64,000 nucleotides of DNA from Mytilinidion resinicola (lineage: Eukaryota > Ascomycota > Dothideomycetes > Mytilinidiales > Mytilinidiaceae). Each line of letters begins with the position of its first letter. Within the stretch, counting starts at the first letter, position 1. Below the pieces are notes generated by a model. That model was not told the DNA's origin. It saw nothing but the letters and a program-made list of their open reading frames with translations, and made no database searches. A program made the position numbers and the translations under genes. Of the stretch, positions 34,260 to 46,661 are shown piece after piece. The stretch is from assembly GCF_010093595.1 (NCBI RefSeq), contig NW_022985442.1, positions 970,261 to 1,034,260 on the forward strand, written 5' to 3'.

Positions 34260-37200
34260 CTATTTCTTCCCCCTTCCTTTGCCCTTCTTAGCAGATCCAT
34301 TGGAGACGACACTCGCCGCTCGTGACGTGGCAACGGAAGTAGCCTTGCTGCCCTTGATGGTATCGAGTTGCTTGTTCTGACGATCAATTAGCTTCGGACT
34401 AACAATGTGGTTGTATTCAAGAGAGATCCTTACCTTGACGCCATTCTTGACCTTCTTCTTGACTGGAGCATCTTCTTCTTCCTCCGATTCATCCTCTTCG
34501 ACGACGCGCTTGCCCTTCCCAGGACCCCTACCGTTGGTCTTCGCCTCAGGCTCAAATTCTTTGATGACAGCAGTGAGAAGAGTGGTGCATCGTCGGCTGA
34601 TTTCCTGGGGTGTACGGCTGAGGAAGAACCAGTCAAAGCGGAACAGTGGCGACTCGCGAATGTCGTCCCGGATCTTTTCAAAGATGCCATCGCTCTCTAT
34701 CCCGTATTTGTCCATCTGGATGAGCAAGAAGCGATCTTCCTCCTCGGTATAGACCTTCTTGTTCGTGGTCGAGACGGTATACTGGATCCTGAGCTGCTGG
34801 AGCGGGACTCTGTACATGCCCAACTTCTTCTTGAGTAGTTTGCGGTTGTCTTCCAGTCTCCGAGTCGCTGCTTCACCTGCCTCCACAATGCCAACATACT
34901 TCTGCCAACTCTCAATTTGCTGGTATTTCTTCCAGAAAACTTTGGCGTACGCCTTGATTTCTTCCGTGTTCTTGCCATCGACTTCCTCATTGATGCCTTC
35001 ATAGTTGTGACGACCATACTTGGCGGAACCATTGAGGAACTGTTGGAAGTCGCGCTTGTTCCATTCCGGGAAACCTTGCGCAATAAGCTTAACTTTTTCC
35101 TCCTTTTCCTGCTCGGTCAAAGGCTCAGCATCGTCGATTTCTCGCTGCTCAAGTTCCTGTTCGGCGATACGAGCCTCGAGGTCCTCATCAGTGCCTTCTG
35201 CTAGGGGTGCCTTGAGGTTGTTCTCCTTGCGGTAGAAGGCTGTCTCCTTCTCTTGGAGGTTGTGCAGTTCATCGGGGAAGAACTGGTAGTCGTGGATCTG
35301 AATTTGCTTTGGTGCTCGTGGGATTCTGGGTTTCGTATCCGCGGTCCGACCACCTGTCATCAAGGCCTGGCGATAGTACTTGTCCATAGAATAGCCAATC
35401 TCTTTGCGCTCGCGCTTAGCAGGATTGATCCAGCTGATGCCGATGTCCTTCTTCCGCGGCTGGAAGTTTTCGCCATTCCACTCGTAGGCAGAGTCCGACG
35501 TGAATTTCTGCAAATCGTCCAGGCCGAGCTTCTCATATTTGGCGTTCAGTTCTGCGGTACGCTCCTCGCCACGCTTGAGAATGTCATCAATATCGTCATC
35601 TGTGAGGTCTGTCGAACCGCCGACAGCACCAACACCGCCCTGTGACTGGAAGACCTTCTCGGCACCATGCTGTATCATGTTCAAAAGATCATCCTTGGAA
35701 GCGGCATTCTTGACAGGTTGCTGTGCACGACCTTGTTGGATAACAAGCTGATCAAGACGTAATTTCTGAGCTGCGCGTTCTAGAACCTTCTCTTCAATCG
35801 CGTTTTCAGTGACGAAACGGAAGACAACGACTTGCTTGGTCTGACCGATACGATGAGCACGGTCCATGGCCTGGAGATCTGCTTGAGGATTCCAATCACT
35901 ATCAAATAGAACAACGATGTCGGCGCTGGTCAGATTGATACCTAGGCCACCAGCACGAGTGGTAAGAAGGAAAAGGAATTTCTCGGATCCTTCTCGGTTG
36001 TAGTCATCGATGGCTGCAATACGGTCCTCGTGGGCGGTAGATCCATCAATACGACTGTATTGGTACTGGCGCATGACCGAGTAATCCTCGAGAATATCGA
36101 GCACGCGACTCATCTGGGAAAAGATGAGGACTCGGCTACCTTGGCGCTTCATGCGCGTGAGAAGCTTGTCAAGCATAACCATTTTAGCTGCGTTCTGGAC
36201 GAGATGCTCGTCGGTCGTGTAGGGTGGACCTGGTTCAGCGCCTTCGAAGAGATAGGGATGATTGCAGCACTTGCGGAGTTGCATGACGATGTTGAGTAGA
36301 CGCGTCTTCGACTCTTTCTTCCCACCGGCTCCGTTAACGGCATCAATATCCTTCTCGAGGATCTTCTTGTACCACTTGACTTGCATTTCCGACATGCCGA
36401 TATAAAGATTGACCTCTTTCTTTGGCAATAGTGACTTCTCGACATCGCTCTTGACCCGACGAAGTAAGAAGGGCCGGAGCACTTTGTGAAGTTGTTGCAC
36501 AACGGTATCGGAATCCTCATCCTGTCCTGAAAACCACTGATCAAACGCTTCTGATTCACCGAAAACATCCGGAAGTAGGAAGTTGAGTAGAGCCCAGAGC
36601 TCGTGCAGGTTGTTTTGAAGCGGAGTTCCAGTGATGAGAAGACGATTGCGGGAATTGAAAACGCGGATGATTTGCGCGAGAGAGGATTCTTCGTTCTTGA
36701 TGCGATGAGCCTCATCAATTATTATGTACTCCCAGGCGAATTTCTTGAGATGAGATTTTTCACGCAGTATCATCTCGTAGCTCGTAATGCAGACGTCGAA
36801 CTTCTCGTCGATCAGTCGCTCGTTGATGAGCGCTTGACGCTCTTCCTTGGCACCCTGGAGGACCAGCACATTGACATCCGGGGTCCAGCGGTGGAATTCG
36901 CGCTTCCAGTTGTCCAGGGTGGATTTTGGAACGACCACAAGATGGGGACCGTGTATGCCCTTGACAAACCGTAGGTAGCCCAGGAAGGAGATCGTCTGTA
37001 AAGTCTTTCCAAGACCCATCTCATCTGCTAGGATACCAGAGATACCGTTCTCGTGCAAAGAGATGAGCCAGTTGAGACCTTGGACTTGATAGTCGCGCAT
37101 GGTTCCGCCTTGAACAAATCCTGGCGACTCCCTGAACACTGTCTCGTCATGACCGCCACGCTTCTCTTCGCGGATGAGCTCCGCGTCTTCTTCCTGTTCT

Positions 37201-37943
37201 GTGCGCCTACGTCGCTCTGCCGCAGCGCCGCCCTTCCGGATTTTGTTACTCTTCGCCTTAGCCTCGTCCTCGGCGTTCTGGCGATCGATTTCCGCCATGA
37301 TCTCCTTGATCCGGGGGTTCGGGTTTGAGTCGATGAAATGTCGGAAGAGGTCTGTAAGACCGAGTAGGTATCGGAAGCGTCTAATAGAGTCATCATCCTA
37401 TAGAGCCATGATACGCGTTAGTATAACCTGTAGAGGAGTTTGCGACATGTTCAAAGGATCAGTCTAACCTTTGATTCGCCGAGGCGGTCGTGCTTCTTGC
37501 CAAACATGTTCTTGCGCATCTGGAACGCCTCTGACCGGCGCTTGCGCCCATCCGGGCCCTGCGCATCGCCTGCTATGCTGCTAGCTGTGGTGTTCGGGTT
37601 GGTGTCCGAGTCCTGTCATCACTCGTCAATATCGTGTCGCGTTGGAGGGAAGGGGCGTGGAAAGACGCGTACCGTGTAATCTGGCGTGTCCTGGTAGTAC
37701 TATTGAACTGTAAGTCAGTATAACTATTGAGATAATTCGTCCGATATCTTGTGTAAACGCGGTCGGAAGGCAGACCGCCCTGCCACATCGCGACTTCACC
37801 AGGGGAGAACTTACCCCGAACTTCGTAGCGCCGTTGGTAGGAGCATGGTTGTCGGTCATCTCGGTATCCTCGTTCATGGACACGTCGGCGGTTGAGACAT
37901 CCGTGGAATCCACCTGCGTGTTGCGACTGCGCGAGGGAGCCAT
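34260..37943 (-). CDS. ISWI-type chromatin-remodelling ATPase
   Basis: Five exons on the minus strand (37,943-37,815; 37,699-37,673; 37,612-37,469; 37,397-34,434; 34,376-34,260) encode about 1,126 residues, the normal ISWI length. ISWI uses ATP to slide and space nucleosomes. The Snf2 ATPase has DEMGLGKT (motif I), DEAHRIKNE (motif II), TGTPLQNN (III), [10 protein letters not shown] (IV), [11 protein letters not shown] (V) and DRAHRIGQ (VI). An acidic/basic N-terminus, a HAND region, a SANT-like block ([20 protein letters not shown]) and a SLIDE-like block follow in order. Exon 2 is only 27 bases (YYQDTPDYT). The last intron (34,433-34,377) is a multiple of three with no stop, so retention would add 19 residues. 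The basic tail (KKGKGRGKK) suits DNA binding. Isw1 versus Isw2 type was not resolved. Confidence 0.94.
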
Positions 37944-38516
37944 ACTGCCCGAACGGGCTCTACGCAATACAGGTAAAGCTTGATGAGAGACAGAATTGAC
38001 GCGCGGTCGTGATTCTGATGGCTGGCGTGATGGATCTGTGAGCTTGGTGGTGGGGGACTACGCGTCGTGACGGCGAGGGAGTCGTGGTGGGTGTGAAAGT
38101 AGGTAAGGAAATGGAGGTGGAGGGCAATGCACGTCTTTTAGTTAGCGCGTAAGTGGTCTTGGCTTTCCTCAGGGCTGGGTGCACGGGCGAATCAGGAGGT
38201 AAGCCTCTTTCAAGAACTCCACTATCAGATTTGCCTTCTTAAGGAGCCTTTGATTCGCGCCGGCGATTTGATTTGCCTAGAAACGTGGATTTCAGGGCAC
38301 TTGTAGAGATATACATTCGTCAAGTCACATCGTATTTTTACGTCTCGATCTCCTATTTGCACATGCTATTGGGGCACTCTAGAGCAAATGAGAGACGGAG
38401 AGAAGGTTCTACCATTCTAAGGCAGGCATCTATTAGGTCTCCTCTGTCCTTGGGTTTCTGTAATACCTTTTGGATGGGGTGCACGCATCTGCGCGCTATC
38501 ATTTAGAGGGCCTTCT
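37944..38516. other. Intergenic, about 570 bases
   Basis: ISWI promoter side and 3' end of the amidase gene, both on the minus strand. No site recognised. Confidence 0.45.
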
Positions 38517-40939
38517 TCATTGCTCGAACTCTAAGCTCCGTTTGAGCAAGACCTCTCCACCATCAATGCCGCTATATCCCGTCTTCGCGACCTGGATAAT
38601 TCCAGCAGCCAGTAAGGCTTCTATCAACGAAAACAGCATGCCGTCACACCCCTTTGCCACCATCATGTCGACGGTTACCGGGAGATACTCAACGTGCTGG
38701 GTTACAGTCGAGTTGTACGGTGCCTGACCAACTAAGAATGTCACTATCAGCAAAGTTCGTCATCATGTAGAGGAGAGAAATGACTCGGAACCACAAAGTC
38801 CGGCGCCTCAGAGAAGACCGATATCCTGCCGCTCGAAAACCCAAAGGGGACTCCCGGCGAATCCCAATATACGTTGCGGTAGACAGTAGACGCGTCGCTG
38901 CCGACGTAGAGCAACAAGCTACTAGAGCAGGTCGCAGCATCTGGAGCAAGCACTTCGCTATTGAACCAGTCCATGAATTGAGTCTTGTTGGCCACAGCCT
39001 CTTCAATAGTCGCAGACGAGTTGTCACCGTAGCTCCATCGGATCAAGGGGGTTGGGTCGATGAACGGCCGTCGTCCATTATGGGCAGCAGCATAGTCGGC
39101 GTAGAACGGATCCCTAACCAGCTTTATCTGCTCCTTGGAGATGAGTAGGGGGTAGGTGGTGTTCAAGATGACGTTAATATCAGCGGCGGAGGGGTTGGCG
39201 GCGGCCCATGCAGTGGTGAAGTTAAATGCAGTCACGTTAGCCTGGAGAAAGTCGGTCAAATTGGCCAGGAAGTCAAGGATCAAGCCATCAGCGATATCGT
39301 CTGCAGACTCCGGGAACTCGACGGTAAGTATTTGAGAGGGATACTTCGACGTCACGGTGATATTGTCTCCGTACAAGGCTTTGGCAGCTGCGGTCCAGAG
39401 AACGGGATCGCGAGTGAGCAGTCCGGAAGTATCAAGCTCTGGAGCAAGCGGCATAACCCCAGTTAATTCCACGAGTCCATGCGAAGGCCTATTCCCATAC
39501 AGGCCTTGAACCTCACTAGGGCCGCGGATAGATCCACCAGTGTCGGATCCAAGTGTTATGTCAAGCCACGGATACGACCCTTCACCTGCACCTGGCCCAG
39601 AGGAAGAAGATGAAGTGTCTTGATAGCCGTCACCACGTGGGTTGAATGGCTCGTGATAGTCAACCCAATCTGCAGTTGCGGTCTCGCCATTTGCGAACTG
39701 GCTCGTCTTCATTTTTCCAACAACGATTGCGCCGGCATCAATCAGCTTCTGCACTGCGACGGCCGTCTTGTTTGCTGGTGGATATAGGCCGTACCATGCG
39801 CGATTGCCATTGCTAGTCTTCAGGCCTGCAATGTCGTAGATGTCTTTAATACCGAGCCGAACGCCTGCTAGCGGTTTATCTACAGTTTTGGTAAAGTAGA
39901 GCCTAGATGGTACCGCAACTGCTGGCGATTGACCAACAATGCCGGCTGGAAGGACGGAGAAAACGCCTTCAGAATTCGAGATGGCAGTCTCAGTAAAAGC
40001 GCCAGCAAAATCAGAGTACAGTCTGTATGCTCTGTGCAATGTGCCTGCCGAAGTGACAAAGTAAGGGCCTGATGGAATAGGCTTTTGTGTACTGCTGGCG
40101 ATGACCGCTTTGGCCGCGTTTTGGGAGCAGATTTGAGGCGCCGAAGGATTGCCATGGCCAGTATATTGAACGTAGAGGGCTATACATAGTCAGCTCCGGA
40201 TTTCTCAGGTTCGATATCTGCCGCTGCTTTATGTGCTGCATTTTGGGAGTCTGGACAAAGGTGGTAAAGCTACGGTACTAGGCCACAAGTCTGGGCACAC
40301 AGATTCCACTGCTTGAGTGCTACTTTCGAGAGCCAGTTACCAATGTCAGGAATAGCTCCATTGCCAAGAAGCCGACCTTTCAGGACGCAGCTCGGATTCC
40401 GCTGTATGAAGCTTGACATCGCGCCTAGGTCATTACAACTCCATGGGGCGGCCCCGAACAGTGGTAAAAGCGTGTGCACAGACTCATGGCCAGTCACTGT
40501 AAAGTTACGATAGGCTTGACACTTTCAAGCTTAGGGATACCGTCTTACGGTCAAGAGGGAGGCTCATAGATTGTTGAGTGAATTGTGAAACATGTTGAAG
40601 CCCTGCAATTTTGATAGTGAGATCTCACTAACCTTCTAAAAACCCATCCTGGAAAACATCATCGGAAGCGGAAAAATTCGCCGCAAGAGCCGACAAATCC
40701 GAGACTTGGAAACCAGGTTTTGAAATAGTGATGACAGTGATAGGGACAGGTCCTAGCGAACCGTGAAACCTGGAGGTGAAGTCCTGGATTTTGCTCGGCA
40801 GCGTTCCTACGACATCTGGCGGAACGAAGTATGCGATGTCGTTTACAAAGACTGTGGATCCGGATGAAGAGAAAGCAGCATAGACATGAGTGAATGAGGT
40901 GCTTAGTATGACACTGAGGAACCGAGCGATTGGACCCAT
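38517..40939 (-). CDS. Secreted amidase-signature enzyme with N-terminal extension
   Basis: Three exons on the minus strand (40,939-40,633; 40,179-38,785; 38,731-38,517) encode about 638 residues. A signal peptide is likely ([20 protein letters not shown]). An N-terminal domain ([18 protein letters not shown] ... DVFQDGFLE) joins across intron 1 to [13 protein letters not shown], a join typical of fungal amidases with this extension. The amidase core has the catalytic Lys in [12 protein letters not shown] and the Ser-cisSer pair in [12 protein letters not shown]. Many N-x-S/T sites suit secretion. The enzyme should hydrolyse an amide or ester bond; substrate unknown. Intron 1 is 453 bases because it carries a MITE-like element. 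The last intron (38,784-38,732) uses a weak GTCATT donor and that junction is less certain. Confidence 0.85.
40180..40632 (-). other. 453-base amidase intron hosting a MITE-like element
   Basis: Donor GTTAGT after FLE and acceptor TATAG after a GCTGAC branch site, defined by protein continuity ([13 protein letters not shown]). The element at 40,271-40,501 accounts for about half of the length; most other coding introns in this window are 45-85 bases. Confidence 0.8.
40271..40501. mobile_element. MITE-like element, copy 2 (231 bases, intronic)
   Basis: The left end TACGGTACTAGGCCACAAGT and the complement of the right end, TACAGTGACTGGCCATGAGT, agree at most positions over about 31 bases. TA occurs at both outer edges. 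It aligns with copy 1 throughout (CTGCTTGAGTGC, GATTCCGC, ACATCGCGCCTAG). It lies inside the first intron of the amidase gene. Confidence 0.8.
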
Positions 40940-42120
40940 ATTGAATGGGAGTATATACTCCGTGAGCGACTTGGCGAAAAAGAAATATGATACCCAAAGA
41001 CACCCGCTGCTCTTGTAGTATTTGAGTCTCTGCAAAGGAAACGTCGGATGAACTATTCATCTTAGCTCGGATCACTGTTACCCATGCTCATCTTTAATTC
41101 TAATAGGATTTGCAAATCATGGTGAATTGGCGCAAAATCCTTGACATGCGGTCAGCGCCGCTATATCGGCACCCCACAGTCTCGTCGATAAGGTCTGCAA
41201 TCCATGTTGGTAACGTGGAAAGGTAAGTACGTAGCCGAAGCTAGGTACCTGGAGCTTGGGTGAAGCGGGCAAGACTTGCGCCCTTCGGCCTGTAGGTCCT
41301 GCATTGGAATGCAGTGAGCGATGGATTCATGATGGCGCCAAGGTTGCCTGCGTTGATAGCAAAGCAGCGGTATTCTGGCCTATAAGCATCGGAGAATTCG
41401 ATGACGCAGCCTGCTGGAACTCGCAAGACGACACGAAGGATTTGGGAACCGGGTTGTCGGATGCAGGCTGCCACCCGAGCGGGCGGAGTCGATGAAGGGT
41501 GGTTGTGAGAGACAGGGAGCTTATCGTCGTTCCCCGCAAAGACGCCCACGAGCGAGGCAGTTCTCCTTCCGCTTGCGGCATCGCGCTTTCAAATGTCATC
41601 GGTGAGTTCGTCATTGATTGCTATGAATCATGCATGCGGAGTTGTCGGACCGTGTTTCCCTCATGGACAAGACTTCAGGTGAGCAGAGTCAAGAGCAAGA
41701 GCGTGTGGTAGACTAAGCCTGATATTCCACGATCACATTTGGACCGGGCATTTCTAGCATACAAGTCTATTGATTGACTATAGGATGAACAGTACAATCA
41801 CACATGTCACTACAGGAAAGCATAGGACTGAAAAAGCTATTCGCGAGAGCAAAATGAATTGAGTCTATAGAACCGAAACCCAAATGTCTACAATCATCAG
41901 ATACATCTATACTGAGATCCCGATACCCTCTATCCTCCATGGTCGTGAAAGCGTACGCAGAGAAAGGAAAGCCAGATAAAAATACACCCTCCCAAGATAT
42001 ATCAAGTTGCCAACATACAGCTCGACTGATTTAGCGCCCAACACGAGAAGCGTCGTGACAGAAGCTGCATACCGAAATACTGTCCATGTCCATCTTTCAC
42101 CTTCAATCTACCTGACAAGC
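40940..42120. other. Intergenic, about 1.2 kb
   Basis: Amidase promoter and 3' end of the CCCH gene. Overlapping frames of about 100 codons at 41.2-41.7 kb have no recognisable content and were not accepted. Confidence 0.5.
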
Positions 42121-43857
42121 CTATGTCAGCTTCGTAGATAGGGCAGCGGTTTGGAATTTTGTCGCAGGAACAAATGTCGTCTTTTTAGTGACAGTTTTGG
42201 GTGTGGCTTTCTTGCGGCCTCCGGAGTTGGATGGGGGAGATAGGCGTTTCATGCTGCCAGTTGGTGCATCTGCCGCCTCCGGTGGAGCACGATGAGTGAT
42301 CTGCTGATGTCTAACAGCATTGCGTTGAGCTTCGGTGAGATGCTCTCGTGCTTGCTGGCCGCCGCCGAGACTGTTAGGAGCAAGTGTAACCTTTGCCTTT
42401 GGGGCCTCCTGAGCGGCCTCGGCAAATTTGGAAGTGGAAAGTCCAGTGCTAGGCACCTCCTTCATCTTGAAACGTCGCTCACGCCTTTCCTGTGGCAGAA
42501 TTTTTGGAGGTGATGCGGCTTCGGTGAGTACATTGCGGCCAGCACGGGAAGTGCTAGGGTGTGCCACGCGAGCCTTCAAAGCCCTGGCTGGAGAATTGAC
42601 CGTCGACTCTATGACTCCGGACTCCCCGGAAGCAGTCCGCTGGGATGCACGATGATTCTCATAGCGATCGGAAATTTGTTGAAGTCGACCAGAAGCTTGT
42701 TGAGGAGGTTTATCAGGAATGAGACATATCGTTTCATCCAATGACTGATTATGTTCATCTTCGAGGGATAGGAGATCAACATCACCCAAGCTTGAAGATG
42801 GCTTTGGTCGCTGCGATTCCTCTCGGTGATTTTGCGACATCGGAGGCATCTGGGGTATGGAGCTTGTGGTCGAAGAGCTAGAGTCATCTTGACTAGACGA
42901 GGGAGATGCTGTCAACTCAGGAATGTCTTCAAGAAGAGGCGACTTTCGTAGTTCCAAAGATTTCGCCTTCAAGGTAGCGGTTGGTATCGTGGGAATCGTC
43001 GCGAATGTCGACGGCCTTCGAGGTCGGACGTTCTGTGCACCATCGCTTTCATCGCTCGAACTGTCAGAGCCAGCCCCAGCCGAACGGCCGCCGCGACGAA
43101 TCCACGAAAGGTCTCGGATTGCAGGACGCAGCACGCCCTGCCCTGGTATGATCGCATTCTTCTCCTTCCACCACCTTGGCACTTCCTTGAAGCCCAGTTC
43201 CTTGAGCTTGGCCACGCCGGGCATTTCATGCTTGTAGATGCAACCTTGCTGCATGTAGTCGCATTCGCCTGTCCGAATCCAATAGGTACAATACACCTTC
43301 TTCGATGAATCGGGCTCAATACCGGAGGGCGGAGGGGGACGAGCGCCCAGGTAGCCAATCCGTTCAGCCATGGCAGGATCGACACTTGCTATTGCATCGC
43401 TTATAGAGCGGCCTGGGACGGCAGAGGTATTGGGGTGTTGAGGACGCCAGCTTTCTCGTGTCATAGATCCCACAGCGGAGTGGCGAAGGCCCCAAGATAA
43501 TGGAAACGATGAAGATTGATTGTGTTGAATAACGATTCCCCGTGCTACCTCTTCGACATCTTTTCCAGCAATGCGACGCGTCAGAGCGTCTGGCGCCTGA
43601 AAGACATGAGGCGTTTGCGGGATTGTTGGTGGAGAAACTGTCGAATCCTTACGAGGCGCGAGCTGATATGTACGCGTAACGACAGGCGCATCAATCTCGA
43701 CGAATTCCAGTTTCAGGCCGGATAATTCCGACTTCGTCAAAACTCGGGGCATGCCTTGGAGTTGAACCTCTGTTGGAAGTTCATCCGCAGGGATCAGAGG
43801 CACTACATGTCCTCCTTGGCGGATGATAGCCCATTTCAAGACCGGGTTAGAAGCCAT
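42121..43857 (-). CDS. CCCH-type zinc-finger protein
   Basis: Single exon on the minus strand for about 578 residues. The start at 43,857 gives ASNPVLKWAIIRQGGHVVPLIP after the first Met; a further ATG lies six bases upstream at 43,863, and the open frame beyond has only a TTG. One finger of the form C-x8-C-x6-C-x3-H is seen (YCTYWIRTGECDYMQQGCIYKH, about residues 185-207), the type that binds single-stranded RNA. It is followed by a conserved RWWKEKNAIIPGQGVLRPAIRDLSWIRR-like block. The C-terminal two thirds is Ser/Pro-rich and probably disordered, ending in a basic patch (GGRKKATPKTVTKK). RNA binding or post-transcriptional control is likely by family; specific function unknown. Confidence 0.82.
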   Translation of the reverse strand: MASNPVLKWAIIRQGGHVVPLIPADELPTEVQLQGMPRVLTKSELSGLKLEFVEIDAPVVTRTYQLAPRKDSTVSPPTIPQTPHVFQAPDALTRRIAGKDVEEVARGIVIQHNQSSSFPLSWGLRHSAVGSMTRESWRPQHPNTSAVPGRSISDAIASVDPAMAERIGYLGARPPPPSGIEPDSSKKVYCTYWIRTGECDYMQQGCIYKHEMPGVAKLKELGFKEVPRWWKEKNAIIPGQGVLRPAIRDLSWIRRGGRSAGAGSDSSSDESDGAQNVRPRRPSTFATIPTIPTATLKAKSLELRKSPLLEDIPELTASPSSSQDDSSSSTTSSIPQMPPMSQNHREESQRPKPSSSLGDVDLLSLEDEHNQSLDETICLIPDKPPQQASGRLQQISDRYENHRASQRTASGESGVIESTVNSPARALKARVAHPSTSRAGRNVLTEAASPPKILPQERRERRFKMKEVPSTGLSTSKFAEAAQEAPKAKVTLAPNSLGGGQQAREHLTEAQRNAVRHQQITHRAPPEAADAPTGSMKRLSPPSNSGGRKKATPKTVTKKTTFVPATKFQTAALSTKLT

Positions 43858-44626
43858 GATCATGGCTAGAACAGGGAATGCTGCTAAGATAGAGTCGACA
43901 AGAGAAGCCGTGGGCGAATCAGTTGAGCCTATATCGATCTCGGTGACGACTAGCGAAAGCAAATGGTACAGGAAAGAAAGTATGGAAGCGACGGGTAGAC
44001 CTGATATCCTTATTACAAGAGCCGGGAAGAAATTCCGGGTGGGTCTAAGACAAACGGCGGCCTGATTGTCTGGCCAACTAGAATGTGCTGGGGCGATTGT
44101 GCAGGCAACATGACATGGTTGTCTAGCTTAAAAGTTGAGCTGTTTGTGACCTGTCTTTCGGCTGGCTACCGTGTGTGACAGAACTATCCTTACCATAATA
44201 ATCCTCACGCAAACAATAGTCGGTTTGGAAGCAGTGCAGCATAGCTGTAAAGGTTTGGGTGAGAACTATGCTTCATGGCAACTTGTGTCTCGTCTTTGGT
44301 CAAAAGCCTAGCTGTTCGAGTCAGCCACAGCAAGCCCAGGTCTGACATCAAACCCGTTACTCTATGGTTGAATTTGCTACGCATGACTATTGGTTTGGAT
44401 GCCCGTCGGCATCTGAGATTGAAACACTCAGACCCGTGTGGGACAAGAAAATTGTCGCAAGTTTTGCGCTGTCGCATGCTGAGTGGCTAATTCTGTGTCA
44501 CAAAGGGCTTCAAAAGAGAGGTATCCATAGCGGCAAGCACGGCTCCATTTGGTGGTCCTGGTGTGGAACAACCCAGAACATGCGATCAGGCTGCACGTGC
44601 AAGGAGCACGTTGAGAAGTAGGCACA
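43858..44626. other. Intergenic, about 770 bases
   Basis: CCCH promoter and the 3' end of the CorA-like gene. No supported feature. Confidence 0.45.
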
Positions 44627-46661
44627 TTAGAACAACCCATTTCGACCAGGTCGAACAACATCCAAGACTTCAAAGTTTCTGAAAATTCCCTGTCCCCTTT
44701 CTAGTGGACGTAGGGAGGGACGGTCCGGGGATCTTACCCGGCGCCGACTGTTTTCTCTCCATCCGAAGAACCATTCCATGAGAGAACCGCCATAAAATGC
44801 CAGGAATATCGCAAATCCAACGGTACCGACTGTGAGGGACCCGGAAGTTATCCAAAAAAGGCCCTGTGTACTATCCATATTACGTATATCGGAAAAGTTC
44901 ATCCCGAAAAAGCTGGAGACGAAGGAGAGAGGAAGAAATATTATGGTGACGATGGTGAACACCAGAATAGCTTTACCGTGATCTTCGAGACGAATGTTGA
45001 CTAGCTGAATCGTACGATTGATAAGAGCGTTGCTGTTTTCGCGAAGATCGCACAAGTCAACGTATTCGCGCTGAAGATTCTCCAAAAGCTGGGAAATTGG
45101 GTCTGTGAGCGTAGAGAAGGAATATTGCCTATATGTTGCTCTGTCTGGATGGGATAAAGACTCGCTCGCATGATGGCGGTAGGGTTTGGTGGAGCTGCGC
45201 GACTGTCCTCGTTTCGTTTTTGTATTTCCGTTATATGCAGTCTGAAGATCTGTGACCAGCTCGATTTGCTGATCCATGATTTGAATTATGATGTTTAGTT
45301 CTTCCTGGACTTGGAGAAGATCCATGACAAGCTTGGTGCTCGGACTTCTATGAAGTCGGTATTGCAATTGGCCTAGGTAGCTGGCATAGCGGTCTGAAAG
45401 ACAAAGCGTGATGTCTGTCCAAAAGCTTCGATGTAACATGCCTAGAGCACCACCCAAGGCGGTGATAACGTGGATGGACGACGTGTAATCCTGGTTGTCC
45501 GAGGATAGGAATGAATTCCGGATTCCTCGAAATGATACTTCCATTATCCTAGAAGCGAGCTGGAGAGGCGGCCATCGAGACTTCCAGCTTTGGTTGCTTG
45601 AGAACGTGACTATGTGGCGCGAATCTATAACCAAGATCCATAGCTCATCGACCTTGAGGCTGGATGGGTAACTTCCATACCAACGGCGGACCTTGAGGTC
45701 GAGATCGCGGTCAGTCATCCATGGTTTATGCCTTGTAAAAACCTGAGCGAGTAAGACAAGCCATAGTTAAGGGCCATGTAAAGCCTACCTGTTGACTTTC
45801 TCGGTCGCTAGTATCCTCGAGGCGGTAGAAATGTTGCAATATGGACCGTAGCATATGAGATGTTGATTTGCTAGACTGATAGCCTTCGCGAGGATCCACT
45901 TGAAATCTAAGTGGAGGTGGCTGTCCTTCAACAGCCCAGTCCAAAAAGGGCACGCTGATAAGCATTGGTGTATCTTCATGACTCTTTTCATTTGGAGTTC
46001 CACTGCGAAGATCCTGAAAGAATGGCGCAAAATACCTCCCGTGCTTCGAAAAACGCTCGTTTTGAGAGATGGAATGTTCCAATTGATGAAGAGAATCAAC
46101 AACAGCAGATGGATCGTCGCTCCAGTCCGAAAGGGCTAAGAGGCACTGAGGGTATGGTCAGTTCCAAGGTTGCGTGAGAAGGTTGCTCTAGTAATTGCTC
46201 TACAAGAAGAACGTACCCCATGAAGGTAATCAGAAAATTTGCTTGAAATATGACTAAAGACGTCAGCTAAGAAAATTCGATGAAGCCATCATTTTGACTC
46301 ACATCCACCGAAGTTTCCGAAGATCAGGGGGATCGGAAAGGTTTTCCTGAACACCACGGCTTCTCAAACAGTTCATCCATCCATACTCAGCGGCGAGACT
46401 CTTTAACTGGGTCTGCTCATTCCGGTTCTTGGTTGCCTCTTCTAGGCGCATAGAATTAAGAAGCCTGTCGCGATTCTCCAGGTCCGGCAACAGCGTTGAG
46501 GGCAACACCTCTTTCATCTCAAGCATCGGACCAACATCTGCCCGCCATCCCTCCAAGCGAATATCGTGGACTTGAAGCTGCTCGGGCGAAAGCCGACGGT
46601 TCTTCCAGTAGGCATCAGAATGCCAGTCCACCAGAGCAGGAGACCCCTTCGCTTGGTCCAT
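44627..46661 (-). CDS. CorA-like (Mg2+ transporter family) membrane protein
   Basis: Four exons on the minus strand (46,661-46,303; 46,253-46,217; 46,145-45,789; 45,742-44,627) encode about 622 residues. The C-terminus has the CorA architecture: a long helical region (residues about 390-505), a first membrane helix ending in the signature GMN (about 531-533, SSFFGMNFSDIRN) and a second helix (GSLTVGTVGFAIFLAFYGG). Upstream, KLRWI-HISSKFSDYLHG and CLLALSDWSDDP are joined by splicing and match the soluble domain of fungal CorA-like proteins. Exon 2 is only 37 bases. Members may carry Mg2+ or other divalent ions; many fungal ones are untested. The start at 46,661 is the first ATG in frame but upstream exons cannot be ruled out. 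Confidence 0.85.

Noticed and set aside
41241..41711. Frames of about 95-102 codons upstream of the amidase
   Set aside because: They overlap each other on both strands, have no recognised content and no promoter or splice support.
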